Shown in pieces: positions 6,153-13,743 of a stretch of DNA of 34,878 nt (within the stretch, counting starts at the first letter, position 1; each line of letters opens with the position of its first letter). The notes under the pieces were generated by a model that saw only the letters and a program-made list of their open reading frames with translations, was not told the DNA's origin and did not search any database. This DNA is from Chloroflexota bacterium (lineage in GTDB: Bacteria; Chloroflexota; Anaerolineae; B4-G1; DUEL01). The stretch is from positions 1 through 34,878 of the forward strand of contig DROW01000074.1 in the NCBI GenBank assembly GCA_011388675.1, read 5' to 3'. The position numbers were made by a program, and so were the translations under genes.

Positions 6153-7948
6153 GCAGACGCTTCTGGTGGTATTTGGGGATCTTTCGTCGTTGGGGATGGT
6201 TGCTGGCGCTCAGTGTGCTGATTCCCGCGCTGATCACGAGCGTCCTCGTAGCCCGCCAGCCCAACTTCTATCGGGCAAAGGCCACGCTGATGGTCGGAAC
6301 CAGCCTGCAGACCCCTGATCCCGATCCCTGGCAACTGACCATCGCCAACAACCTGGCCAACGCCTACGCCCGGCTGGCGCAGGAAGGGCCGGTGACTCAG
6401 GCGGTCATCGAACGGCTGAACCTCGACCGGAGCCCGGGCGAACTGGCGTCCCAGATCACGACCCGGGTCTACCCGGAGGCCCAACTGCTGGAGATCCAGG
6501 TGGTGGATCAGGACCCGCAACTGGCGGCGGCCATCGCCAACGCCATCGCCGAAGAATTGGTCCGGCGCAGCCCGGTATCTCAGGAGGAGGAGCAAACACG
6601 ACAGCAGTTCATCCGTGCCCAACTGGACGACCTGGAGGCGCGAATCGAGCGGCTGGACGGGGAGATCACCGAACTGCAGGACACGCTGCCCGAATTGACC
6701 TCCGCAGCGGAACTGGAGGAAGCGCAGCGCCGTCTGGAGCAATTGGAGACGCTGCGCACCAACTATCAAGCGACCTACGCCGACCTGCTCGACTCGCTGC
6801 GCGTGGAGGCCCCTAACGCCCTCTCCATCTTCGAGCGCGCTGCGCCACCCACGGTGCCCCTCCCCCACCGGGCGGGGATGGCGACGGGGGCGGCGGCCCT
6901 CGCGGGGCTGGCGCTGGCGGTCGCCGGTATGCTGATCGTCGAGCGATTGGACGATTCGGTGCGCTGGGAGGCCGTAGAGGAGGGGACATTCCTGAACTAT
7001 CCGGTGCTGGGGGCGCTCCCTCGCCTCAGGGTGAAACGCGATCGAGTGATCTCCGCCCTCTCCCTCCGGCCAACCGACCTGGAAGCCCTGCGGAACCTGC
7101 GGGCCGCCCTGATGATGGAAATAGAAGAACACTGGCCTGCGGCCGTGCTGGTCGCCGGGGCGGAGGCCGGGGTGGGGAGGACCCTCCTCACAGCAAGCCT
7201 GGGAAAGATCCTGGCGGAGGCTGGCCTGCGTACCCTCCTGATCGACGGGGATCTGCGCGCCCCTTCGCTCCACGAATGGTTCGACCAGCCCAACGTGGAG
7301 GGCCTGGGCGAACTCCTGCGGGGGAGCAGGGACGCCTCCGCCGCCTGGAGCCTCATCGAGCGGACCCCGACCGGCGTGGACCATCTGTACCTGCTGACCG
7401 CCGGGCGCCCCGTCGCCGATCCGACGATCCTGTTCGTCGGCGAGCGCTGGGGGATGCTGCTGAGGGAACTGAAGCAGGGGGTCGACGTCATCCTCGTCGA
7501 CAGCCCGCCGGGCCTTACGTCCCCCGAGGTCCTCCTCGCCGCGCGGGAGTGCGACGGCGTGCTGACGCTCTGTGGACACCGGCGGACACAGACCGTTTCC
7601 CTCCTCCAGATGCTGAGGTCGCTAGCCGAGCACAGTCCGGGTGTGCCTGTGTGGCTGGCGTTCAACCGGGTGCCCCGGGGGCAACTGCGCCTGCACCCGA
7701 CACCGGAGTGGACCGTAGAGCAGGCCCCGCTGACCGAACGGCCTACACTGACCGTCGGCGAGGCCGCACAGGTCCTGGGGGTACGTCCCGCCGTGGTCCG
7801 CCGCTGGTGCCGCACCGGCCGACTGAAGGCGGAGCGCGTCCATTGGCGCTGGATCATCCGGCGGGAGGACCTGGAGAAGTTCCTGCCGTCCGTGGAGGTC
7901 GCAGAGGTCGAGAGTCCCTCTCAAAGAGAGCCAGCCCCGTTGAGTTGA
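6149..7948 (+). CDS. Wzz/BY-kinase-like copolymerase with C-terminal excisionase-type HTH
   Basis: 599 residues; the ATG at 6149 overlaps the preceding stop and has AAGGAG at 6134-6139. The order is a membrane helix (15-35), an external Wzz domain with coiled coil (about 148-214), a Pro-rich stretch and second helix (about 243-265), then a cytoplasmic BY-kinase-like P-loop domain. In that domain Walker A reads AEAGVGRT with Arg344 where Lys is expected, Walker A' is intact (IDGDLR, 365-370), and Walker B is VILVDSPP (447-454). I see no tyrosine after about residue 460, so the usual autophosphorylated Tyr tail is absent. In its place residues 534-580 form a helix-turn-helix of the excisionase/MerR-like type (LTVGEAAQVLGV ... 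VVRRWCRTGRLKA ... IIRREDLEKFL). Known Wzz/BY-kinase proteins control chain length. Here kinase activity is doubtful and DNA or protein binding by the tail is inferred. Confidence 0.88.
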   Translation: MSRRFWWYLGIFRRWGWLLALSVLIPALITSVLVARQPNFYRAKATLMVGTSLQTPDPDPWQLTIANNLANAYARLAQEGPVTQAVIERLNLDRSPGELASQITTRVYPEAQLLEIQVVDQDPQLAAAIANAIAEELVRRSPVSQEEEQTRQQFIRAQLDDLEARIERLDGEITELQDTLPELTSAAELEEAQRRLEQLETLRTNYQATYADLLDSLRVEAPNALSIFERAAPPTVPLPHRAGMATGAAALAGLALAVAGMLIVERLDDSVRWEAVEEGTFLNYPVLGALPRLRVKRDRVISALSLRPTDLEALRNLRAALMMEIEEHWPAAVLVAGAEAGVGRTLLTASLGKILAEAGLRTLLIDGDLRAPSLHEWFDQPNVEGLGELLRGSRDASAAWSLIERTPTGVDHLYLLTAGRPVADPTILFVGERWGMLLRELKQGVDVILVDSPPGLTSPEVLLAARECDGVLTLCGHRRTQTVSLLQMLRSLAEHSPGVPVWLAFNRVPRGQLRLHPTPEWTVEQAPLTERPTLTVGEAAQVLGVRPAVVRRWCRTGRLKAERVHWRWIIRREDLEKFLPSVEVAEVESPSQREPAPLS

Positions 7949-8045
7949 AGACCAACCGCCCGGGCCCTGATGGGCTGTGACGGCGATGATGCGCACACGT
8001 TGGATGCCATCGTCTCCTCCGGGCGGTTCGTGATGGGAGGTGAGT
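7949..8045 (+). promoter_or_regulatory. Leader of the export operon with 10-bp inverted repeat
   Basis: This 97-bp gap is the largest one downstream of regulator 2. It carries a perfect inverted repeat AACCGCCCGG (7954-7963) / CCGGGCGGTT (8019-8028) with 55 nt between the arms, ending just before the ribosome site of the permease (GGAGG, 8036-8040). It could fold as a long-range hairpin in the mRNA or serve as a two-site operator. I see no convincing promoter boxes in it. Confidence 0.35.
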
Positions 8046-8828
8046 GTGATCGCTTATGTTCGCGAGTTGGCAGCCTATAGAGAACTCCTCTGGAGTTGGG
8101 TGGGCCGCGAGGTGAAGGTCCGCTACAAACAGTCGTTGCTGGGCGCGGCGTGGGCCATCCTCCAGCCGCTCTCGGCCACGATCATCATGGCCCTCGTCTT
8201 CGCTTACTTCGTCCGCCTCCCTACCGGTGGGATCCCTTACCCCATCTTCTACTATTCCGCCCTCCTGCCGTGGACCTTCACCGTCACGTCGATCACCCTG
8301 GGTACGGAGAGCCTGGTGCGCAATATGCACCTGGTGACCAAGATCTATTTCCCGCGGGAAATCCTTCCCCTAGCCTCCGTCCTCGCCGGCCTGGTGGATC
8401 TCTCCATCGCCTCCGTGGTCTTCGTCTTGATGATGCTCTTCTACCGTTTCCCGCTGGGCCCGACCTTTCTCCTCGTCCCCCTTCTCCTCCTGATTCAGGT
8501 GCTGCTTACAAGCGGGGTGGTCCTCTTCTCCTCCGCGCTCAACGTCTTCTACCGGGACGTCCGGTTCATCGTCCCTCTGGGGGTCCAGTTGTGGATGTAT
8601 CTCACCCCCATCATCTACCCCGTGGACCTGGTTCCGGACCGGTTCCGTGCCATCTATATGCTGAACCCGATGGCGGTGTTGATCGACGGCTACCGGCGGG
8701 CGATCCTCTACCAGGAGTGGCCGGACCCCACGCAGTTGCTGGTAGCAACGGCGGTCTCTCTCCTGGTCTTCGTGCTGGCCTACGCCTACTTCAAGCGGGC
8801 GGAGGCGGTATTCGCGGATGTCATTTAG
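8046..8828 (+). CDS. wzm: ABC-2 type polysaccharide exporter permease (Wzm/TagG type)
   Basis: 260 residues with about six membrane helices. The N-terminus has the family's amphipathic start (ELLWSWVGREVKVRYKQS) followed by LLGAAWAILQPL, and the C-terminus has the typical NPMAVLIDGYRRAIL and the ending KRAEAVFADVI. With the ATPase encoded next it should form the channel that moves a lipid-linked glycan across the cytoplasmic membrane. I prefer the GTG at 8046, because GGAGG at 8036-8040 is 5 nt away; the GTG at 8040 lies inside that ribosome site and would add two residues. The 13-nt gap to the ATPase gene fits a two-gene exporter unit. Confidence 0.93.
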   Translation: MIAYVRELAAYRELLWSWVGREVKVRYKQSLLGAAWAILQPLSATIIMALVFAYFVRLPTGGIPYPIFYYSALLPWTFTVTSITLGTESLVRNMHLVTKIYFPREILPLASVLAGLVDLSIASVVFVLMMLFYRFPLGPTFLLVPLLLLIQVLLTSGVVLFSSALNVFYRDVRFIVPLGVQLWMYLTPIIYPVDLVPDRFRAIYMLNPMAVLIDGYRRAILYQEWPDPTQLLVATAVSLLVFVLAYAYFKRAEAVFADVI

Positions 8829-8841
8829 GGGAGGGCACCGA

Positions 8842-10101
8842 ATGGCCGCGATTGAGTTCGAGAACGTGCGGAAGGCCTACCGTCGCCGATTCGGGCGCGG
8901 AAGTCTGCGGGATGCGCTGCCCACCCTGCTGGGTAAAGTGGTCGGACGGGACGGGAAGGACCACGGGGACTTGCTCTGGGCGCTGGACGGGGTGAGTTTC
9001 GAGGTCGAAAAAGGAGAGGTGCTGGGGATCATCGGCCCCAACGGGGCGGGGAAAACGACCATCCTGAAGTTGCTCTCCCGGGTCACCCGTCCCACCAGCG
9101 GCCGGATCACCGTGCGCGGGCGGGTCTCGGCCCTCATCGAACTGGGCGCAGGCTTCCACCCCGACCTGAGCGGGCGGGAGAACATCTACCTCAACGGCGC
9201 TATCCTGGGGCTGAAACGAAGGGAGATCGACGAGAAGTTCGACAGCATCGTCGCCTTTTCCGAACTGGAGGAGTTCATCGACATGCCGGTCAAGCGGTAC
9301 TCCTCCGGCATGTTCGTCCGCCTGGGCTTCGCCGTGGCGGTCCACGTCGATCCGGACGTGCTGCTCATCGACGAGGTGCTTGCGGTCGGAGACTACCTCT
9401 TCCGCGACAAATGCGTCCGGCGGATCCAGGAGTTCCGGGACGCCGGCAAGACGATGGTCATCGTCTCCCACAACAAGGAGATGATTCAAAAACTGTGCGA
9501 CCGGGCCCTGTTCCTCTACAAGGGCAAGGTGATGTTCCTGGGGGAGACGCAGAAGGCGCTGGACCTTTACCACACCGGCTTTGCGGGCGAAGCGCTGCGG
9601 CGGGAGATGGAGAGGGAGGGAAACGCTGGCCGGGAGATGGAGATCACGCGGGTGGAACTGCTGGATGGAGAGGGAAAGCCACGCAACTCGTTCCTCACGA
9701 CCGAGCCGATGCGCGTGCGCATCCACTTCCGCGCCAACGCGCCGGTGGACAACCCTGTCTTCTACTCCCGCATCCGTCAGGGGTACCGCATCCTCCACGG
9801 CACCACGACGGCCCGGTTCGACATCCAGGGCCACTTCGAGCCGGGGGACGAGGGCGTCGCTGAGGTCTTCTACGAAAGCCTGAACCTCCTCAACGGGGAA
9901 TACAACATCAACGTCGGCATCAAGCGGGACCACTTCTCCCCGCTGACCTACGACCAGATCGACGGAGCGGTCCACTTCGTGGTCGGTTCCCGATTCGACC
10001 AGGGCGGAGCGCTGGTATATCTGCCGCACTGGTGGGAGGTGGAGAAGGTGGGGGGCAAGGAGCAAGAGAGCAAGGGAGCAGGGGAGCAGGGGGACGGATG
10101 A
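8842..10101 (+). CDS. wzt: Polysaccharide ABC exporter ATPase with C-terminal glycan-binding domain (Wzt type)
   Basis: 419 residues. The ATPase part (1-250) has Walker A GPNGAGKTT (65-73), signature YSSGM (153-157), Walker B VLLIDE (173-178) and the switch His in IVSHN. Residues about 267-393 are an added beta-sandwich domain (MEITRVELLDGEGK ... VHFVVGSRF). In Wzt proteins this domain recognises the modified end of the finished glycan, so the exporter is probably substrate-selective. The ATG at 8842 has GGGGAGGG at 8828-8834; an upstream ATG at 8818 overlaps the permease end but lacks a ribosome site. The last 15 or so residues (KEQESKGAGEQGDG) are encoded by an 8-nt tandem repeat and are unlikely to belong to the fold. 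The stop overlaps the next start (ATGA). Confidence 0.95.
   Translation: MAAIEFENVRKAYRRRFGRGSLRDALPTLLGKVVGRDGKDHGDLLWALDGVSFEVEKGEVLGIIGPNGAGKTTILKLLSRVTRPTSGRITVRGRVSALIELGAGFHPDLSGRENIYLNGAILGLKRREIDEKFDSIVAFSELEEFIDMPVKRYSSGMFVRLGFAVAVHVDPDVLLIDEVLAVGDYLFRDKCVRRIQEFRDAGKTMVIVSHNKEMIQKLCDRALFLYKGKVMFLGETQKALDLYHTGFAGEALRREMEREGNAGREMEITRVELLDGEGKPRNSFLTTEPMRVRIHFRANAPVDNPVFYSRIRQGYRILHGTTTARFDIQGHFEPGDEGVAEVFYESLNLLNGEYNINVGIKRDHFSPLTYDQIDGAVHFVVGSRFDQGGALVYLPHWWEVEKVGGKEQESKGAGEQGDG
10058..10097 (+). repeat. 8-nt tandem array at the wzt 3' end
   Basis: Five successive 8-nt units (aggagcaa, gagagcaa, gggagcag, gggagcag, gggggacg) encode the C-terminal tail of the ATPase and end at the base before the next ATG (10098). 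The purine-rich units probably provide the ribosome-binding sequence of the downstream gene. Confidence 0.7.
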
Positions 10102-11738
10102 GGAAGACGTTGGTGCTGAGTATCGACAGCGGCTGTTGGGAGTACATCGATCCGCTGCTGGCGGCGGGGCGGATGCCGAACGTCGCCCGCCTGATCGAGA
10201 GGGGCGCGCGGGGCGTCCTGGAATCCACGATGCCCCCGATCACGCCGGTGGCCTTCTCCTCCTTTCTCACGGGCGTCAACCCGGGGAAACACGGCATCTT
10301 CGACTGGTCGCTGCGCCGGGAGGACGGCCGGGGCGGGATGGTCAACGCGGGTGCCCTGAAGGCCCCCCCCTTCTGGACCTACCTGAACCAGCATAGGGTC
10401 CGGGTCGGCCTGTTTAACGTACCGCTCACCTACCCCCCGCAACCCATCGATGGATTCATCGTGCCGGGGATCCCGGTCCCCCGCACCGCCCGCCGGTTCA
10501 CTTACCCGCCGGAGGCGCTGGACCGGATCGAGGAGCGATTTGGCCCATACCGAGTGGACGTCCCCCGCGATCTCCTGACCGAGGGGGTCGACGCCTACGT
10601 CCAGGCGTGGATCGAGTACGAGACGATGCAGACCGAGGCCGCGATGGCACTGGCGGAGGCCTACGGGGTCGACCTCCTGGTCTTCAACTACGCCTCGCTG
10701 GATCGGGTCAACCACTTCGCGCCGGGGATGGAGCACATCGCGCAGGTGCTGGTCAACGTGGATACGCAGATCGGTCGCTGGATGGAGCGGTTCCCGGAGG
10801 CGAACTTCGTCCTGATGTCCGACCACGGCTCCCGGCGTATCCGCACCGCCTTCCTGCTGGGCCCGTGGCTGGTCCAGCACGGGTACGCCGCCTACGGCGA
10901 ACACTCGCTGGACATTCCTCCCCACGAGGCCAACTTCGCCCTGGCCCGTTTTCTGCGCGAGAAAGGGATGCAGGGCAGGAAGGAGAAACTCGTGCGGGCA
11001 GGGCTTCGCCTCTTGCTTAGAGGGATGCCCGCCCCGCTGCGCCGCCGCTTCTGGGAGCGCGCATACCGGTCCGCACCGGAAGCGCTGGCCTACCGGTTCA
11101 CCGAGCGACTGGACTGGGCCCGGACGAAGGTCTTTGCGATGTCCAACAGTGGCCCGCTTCTGATCAACACGGGAGCGGGCGACGGCAGGGGGGCCGTGGG
11201 GCCCGACGAGTACGAACGGATCCGAGACGCATTGATCCGCGACCTCCTGTCTGTCCGGGACCCCCAGGGGCGTCCCGTTTTCTCCCGGGTGTACCGACGA
11301 GAGGAGATCTACCACGGCCCCGCCCTCGCCGACGCGCCCGACCTGATCGCCGATCACTACGAGTCGGATTGCGACATCGTGGTGGACAACAAACCCGGCC
11401 TGTTCTGCTTCGTCGACCGGCTCGGCCGGTTCGGCGACCATTCCCGCAGGGGAATCCTGGTGGCAAGCGGCCCAGACTTCGCCTCCCGTCCCCCGTCCGA
11501 TCCGGTCTACGCCTCCATCCTCGACCTGCCGGCGACCCTGCTCCACCTCTACGGCGCGCCGCTGCCGCGAGATTGGGATGGGCAGGTCCTGCGAAACCTG
11601 CTGGCGACGCCTCTCGCCGAGCGGGAGGTCGTCTACGCGGACACAACCGCGCCGGAGACGGGGACGCCGGGGGAAGGGTACAGCGCAGACGAGGAGGTCC
11701 AGGTGATGGAACATCTGCGCGACCTGGGATACCTGTAG
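10098..11738 (+). CDS. Alkaline-phosphatase-superfamily phosphodiesterase 1
   Basis: 546 residues, type I phosphodiesterase/nucleotide pyrophosphatase fold. Metal and catalytic positions visible are Asp10 in SIDSG, candidate nucleophile Thr49 in PPITPVAF, the segment FLTGVNPGKHGIFD, then SLDRVNH, SDHGS, and a late His in FGDHSRRG. There is no export signal or membrane helix, so it should work in the cytoplasm. Related proteins are common in glycan loci and may cleave or transfer phosphodiester-linked groups or act on nucleotide-sugars; the substrate here is unknown. The C-terminus ends EHLRDLGYL, much like the second family member at 32900 (REKLRRLGYIE). The start overlaps the wzt stop. Confidence 0.85.
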   Translation: MRKTLVLSIDSGCWEYIDPLLAAGRMPNVARLIERGARGVLESTMPPITPVAFSSFLTGVNPGKHGIFDWSLRREDGRGGMVNAGALKAPPFWTYLNQHRVRVGLFNVPLTYPPQPIDGFIVPGIPVPRTARRFTYPPEALDRIEERFGPYRVDVPRDLLTEGVDAYVQAWIEYETMQTEAAMALAEAYGVDLLVFNYASLDRVNHFAPGMEHIAQVLVNVDTQIGRWMERFPEANFVLMSDHGSRRIRTAFLLGPWLVQHGYAAYGEHSLDIPPHEANFALARFLREKGMQGRKEKLVRAGLRLLLRGMPAPLRRRFWERAYRSAPEALAYRFTERLDWARTKVFAMSNSGPLLINTGAGDGRGAVGPDEYERIRDALIRDLLSVRDPQGRPVFSRVYRREEIYHGPALADAPDLIADHYESDCDIVVDNKPGLFCFVDRLGRFGDHSRRGILVASGPDFASRPPSDPVYASILDLPATLLHLYGAPLPRDWDGQVLRNLLATPLAEREVVYADTTAPETGTPGEGYSADEEVQVMEHLRDLGYL

Positions 11739-11751
11739 TATGGGAGGAGCG

Positions 11752-13008
11752 ATGCGCCATCTATTGATCACCCACACTTTCCCTCCCCGCGTCGGCGGCC
11801 GGGAGGCTCACCTCTACCAGTTCTTCACCCGGCTGAACCCAACAGAGGTGGTAGTGGTGACACCGGATCGGGAGGGGGATTGGAGGACGTTTGACCGGAA
11901 TGCGCCCTTCCCGATTGTGCGGGTCTCCCCCGCCGGGCCGGATTGGTTCTTCCGGGGCGGACGAAAACGACGGTTACGCTGGTTTACCTATATGAGCACC
12001 CTCTGCCTACGGCACCGAGTCGGGATGGTTCACTGCGCCGTCGCCTTGCCGGATGGGATGACGGGGTTGCTGCTTAAGCGGACGCTGGGCCTTCCCTACG
12101 TTCAATACGTTTTCGGGTTGGAGATCGCCCGCCCGGCACTGAAGCCGTGGACGCGCGCGCGGGTGGAAGAGGTGCTCCGAAATGCCGATCAGGTGATCGC
12201 CAACAGCGATGCTACTGCCCGCATAGCCACCCGTCTGGGAGCCGCACCCGAACGGACGGTCACGATCCACCCCGGCGTAGATACTACGATCTACCATCCT
12301 GATCCGAAAGCGGGGGCGCGGATCCGGCGGCGGCACGGGTTGGAGGACCGGAAAGTCATCCTCACCCTCGGGCGGCTGGTCCCCCGCAAGGGGCAGGACC
12401 TGGTGATCCGCGCGTTGCCCGCTGTGCTGGAGGCGGTGCCGGAGACGGTCTACCTCATCGTCGGGGATGGGCCGGATCGACAGCGGCTGGAGGCGCTGGC
12501 AGGGGAAGTCGGCGTGGCGGATCGGGTCATCTTCGCCGGGCGGGTGCCGGACGAGGAGGTGGTGGCCTACTACAACTGCGCCGACGTGATGGCGATGCCC
12601 AGCCGGGAAGAGCCGGAGACGGGGGACGTGGAAGGGTTCGGGATCGTCTTCCTGGAGGCCAACGCCTGCGGCAAGCCGGTCGTCGGCGGACGGTCGGGTG
12701 GTGTGGTGGACGCCGTCGCCGACGGGGTGAGTGGCTTCCTGGTGGACCCCCACGATCCGGCCGACCTGGCCTCGCGGCTGATCGCGCTGTTGCAGGACCC
12801 CGATCTGGCCCGGCGGATGGGAAAAGCGGGGCGGGAGCGGGCAGCCCGGGAGTTCACGTGGGACCGGTCGGCGGAGCGGCTTCGGGAAGCGCTGGAGGGC
12901 CTGGGCGACGTCCAGGCAGGCGGAGTGGCCTGGGCGCGGTCCCTCCTGCGGGGCTGGAGGACACTTCTCGCCGCACAGATCGAGGCGCGAAAGGCGACAG
13001 GGGCGTAG
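11752..13008 (+). CDS. GT4-type glycosyltransferase A
   Basis: 418 residues, GT-B fold. The N-terminal domain starts HLLITHTFPPRVGG, the Gly-rich acceptor-side loop. The C-terminal nucleotide-sugar domain has LTLGRLVPRKGQDLVI and the E-x7-E type motif in EGFGIVFLEANACGKPVVGG. The latter stretch is typical of the PimB/GT4 mannosyltransferase branch, so a mannose or glucose donor is plausible but unproven. It probably acts at the inner membrane face. The ATG at 11752 is preferred: GGGAGGAG is at 11742-11749, and the ATG at 11740 would adjoin that site. The C-terminal 50 residues are basic and amphipathic and may help membrane attachment. Confidence 0.92.
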   Translation: MRHLLITHTFPPRVGGREAHLYQFFTRLNPTEVVVVTPDREGDWRTFDRNAPFPIVRVSPAGPDWFFRGGRKRRLRWFTYMSTLCLRHRVGMVHCAVALPDGMTGLLLKRTLGLPYVQYVFGLEIARPALKPWTRARVEEVLRNADQVIANSDATARIATRLGAAPERTVTIHPGVDTTIYHPDPKAGARIRRRHGLEDRKVILTLGRLVPRKGQDLVIRALPAVLEAVPETVYLIVGDGPDRQRLEALAGEVGVADRVIFAGRVPDEEVVAYYNCADVMAMPSREEPETGDVEGFGIVFLEANACGKPVVGGRSGGVVDAVADGVSGFLVDPHDPADLASRLIALLQDPDLARRMGKAGRERAAREFTWDRSAERLREALEGLGDVQAGGVAWARSLLRGWRTLLAAQIEARKATGA

Positions 13009-13024
13009 GGAAGGAGGACACGCG

Positions 13025-13735
13025 GTGACGAGAAAAAGACGTCGAGTAACGAGCCCCTCGGAAAAGGGTCCAACGCAGGGAAAACCGAGGAGGGAAAGGC
13101 CCCACGGCCGCCTATCCCTTTCTTTCAAATGGCGCCATCTTCTGGTGCGAGAACTCCGTCTCGATCGCGACCCGATCTCCATTAAACCACGGGTCCCGGC
13201 CGTCATCCGCTGGATCAGGCCCGAAGAATGGGGCGACGTGATCGCGTTGCGCCCCTTTCTGACCGAGGAGGTGATCCGACTGCGCCTGGCCAACGGGCAC
13301 CGGTTCTGCGGGGTAGAGGTGGACGGGCGGATCGTGCACGTGCGTGTCGTGGCCGTGGAAAAAGCGTTCAATGGATACCTCGACATCGTCTTTCCCCTCT
13401 CCCCCCGCGAGGTTTACTTCTACGAGGCCTACACCCTCCCCGAATATCGGGGGAAGCGCATCAGCCCCGCCGCCTCCCTGTGGGTGGCCGCCGAGATGCG
13501 CAAAGCCGGCTACGAACGGGTGCTGGCCTTCATCTACCCGCACAACCGCCCTGCCATCCAGGCCAACGTCCGGGGAGGGTTCCGGCAGGTAGGCCACATC
13601 GGTTACGTGGAGGTGCTCGGCGTGCGGCGGTACTTCTACTGGAGCCGTGGCGGCGGGTTCGAGTGTTTGCCCCACCGGATCTTCGTCCGCAAACAGCGGC
13701 TGGTGCCGATGGACATTCAAGGGACGATCTGGTGA
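13025..13735 (+). CDS. GNAT-family N-acyltransferase
   Basis: 236 residues, GTG start with GGAGGAC at 13013-13018. Residues 1-45 are very basic (MTRKRRRV...) and may contact membrane phospholipid or nucleic acid. The acetyl-CoA-binding part is near 140-190: YTLPEYRGKRISPAASLW (the R-G-K-R-x-S form of motif A), then YERVLAFIYPHNRPAIQANV and GGFRQVG, the typical GNAT end. The likely reaction is transfer of an acyl group to an amine, perhaps an amino sugar of the glycan, given the genes around it. It lies 8 bp upstream of the asparagine-synthetase homologue, so the pair could make and acylate an amino or amide group. That link is inference. Confidence 0.82.
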   Translation: MTRKRRRVTSPSEKGPTQGKPRRERPHGRLSLSFKWRHLLVRELRLDRDPISIKPRVPAVIRWIRPEEWGDVIALRPFLTEEVIRLRLANGHRFCGVEVDGRIVHVRVVAVEKAFNGYLDIVFPLSPREVYFYEAYTLPEYRGKRISPAASLWVAAEMRKAGYERVLAFIYPHNRPAIQANVRGGFRQVGHIGYVEVLGVRRYFYWSRGGGFECLPHRIFVRKQRLVPMDIQGTIW

Positions 13736-13743
13736 GGTCGGAG

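Noticed and set aside
8022-8032. GGCGGTTCGTG, resembling the ops element that recruits RfaH in enterobacterial glycan operons
   Set aside because: It differs from ops by an indel, is partly the arm of the inverted repeat, and no RfaH/NusG paralogue is in the window; the resemblance is probably chance.
9948-11777. 609-codon minus-strand frame opposite the first phosphodiesterase gene
   Set aside because: It overlaps a gene with clear catalytic motifs and has low-complexity composition and no recognisable domain.
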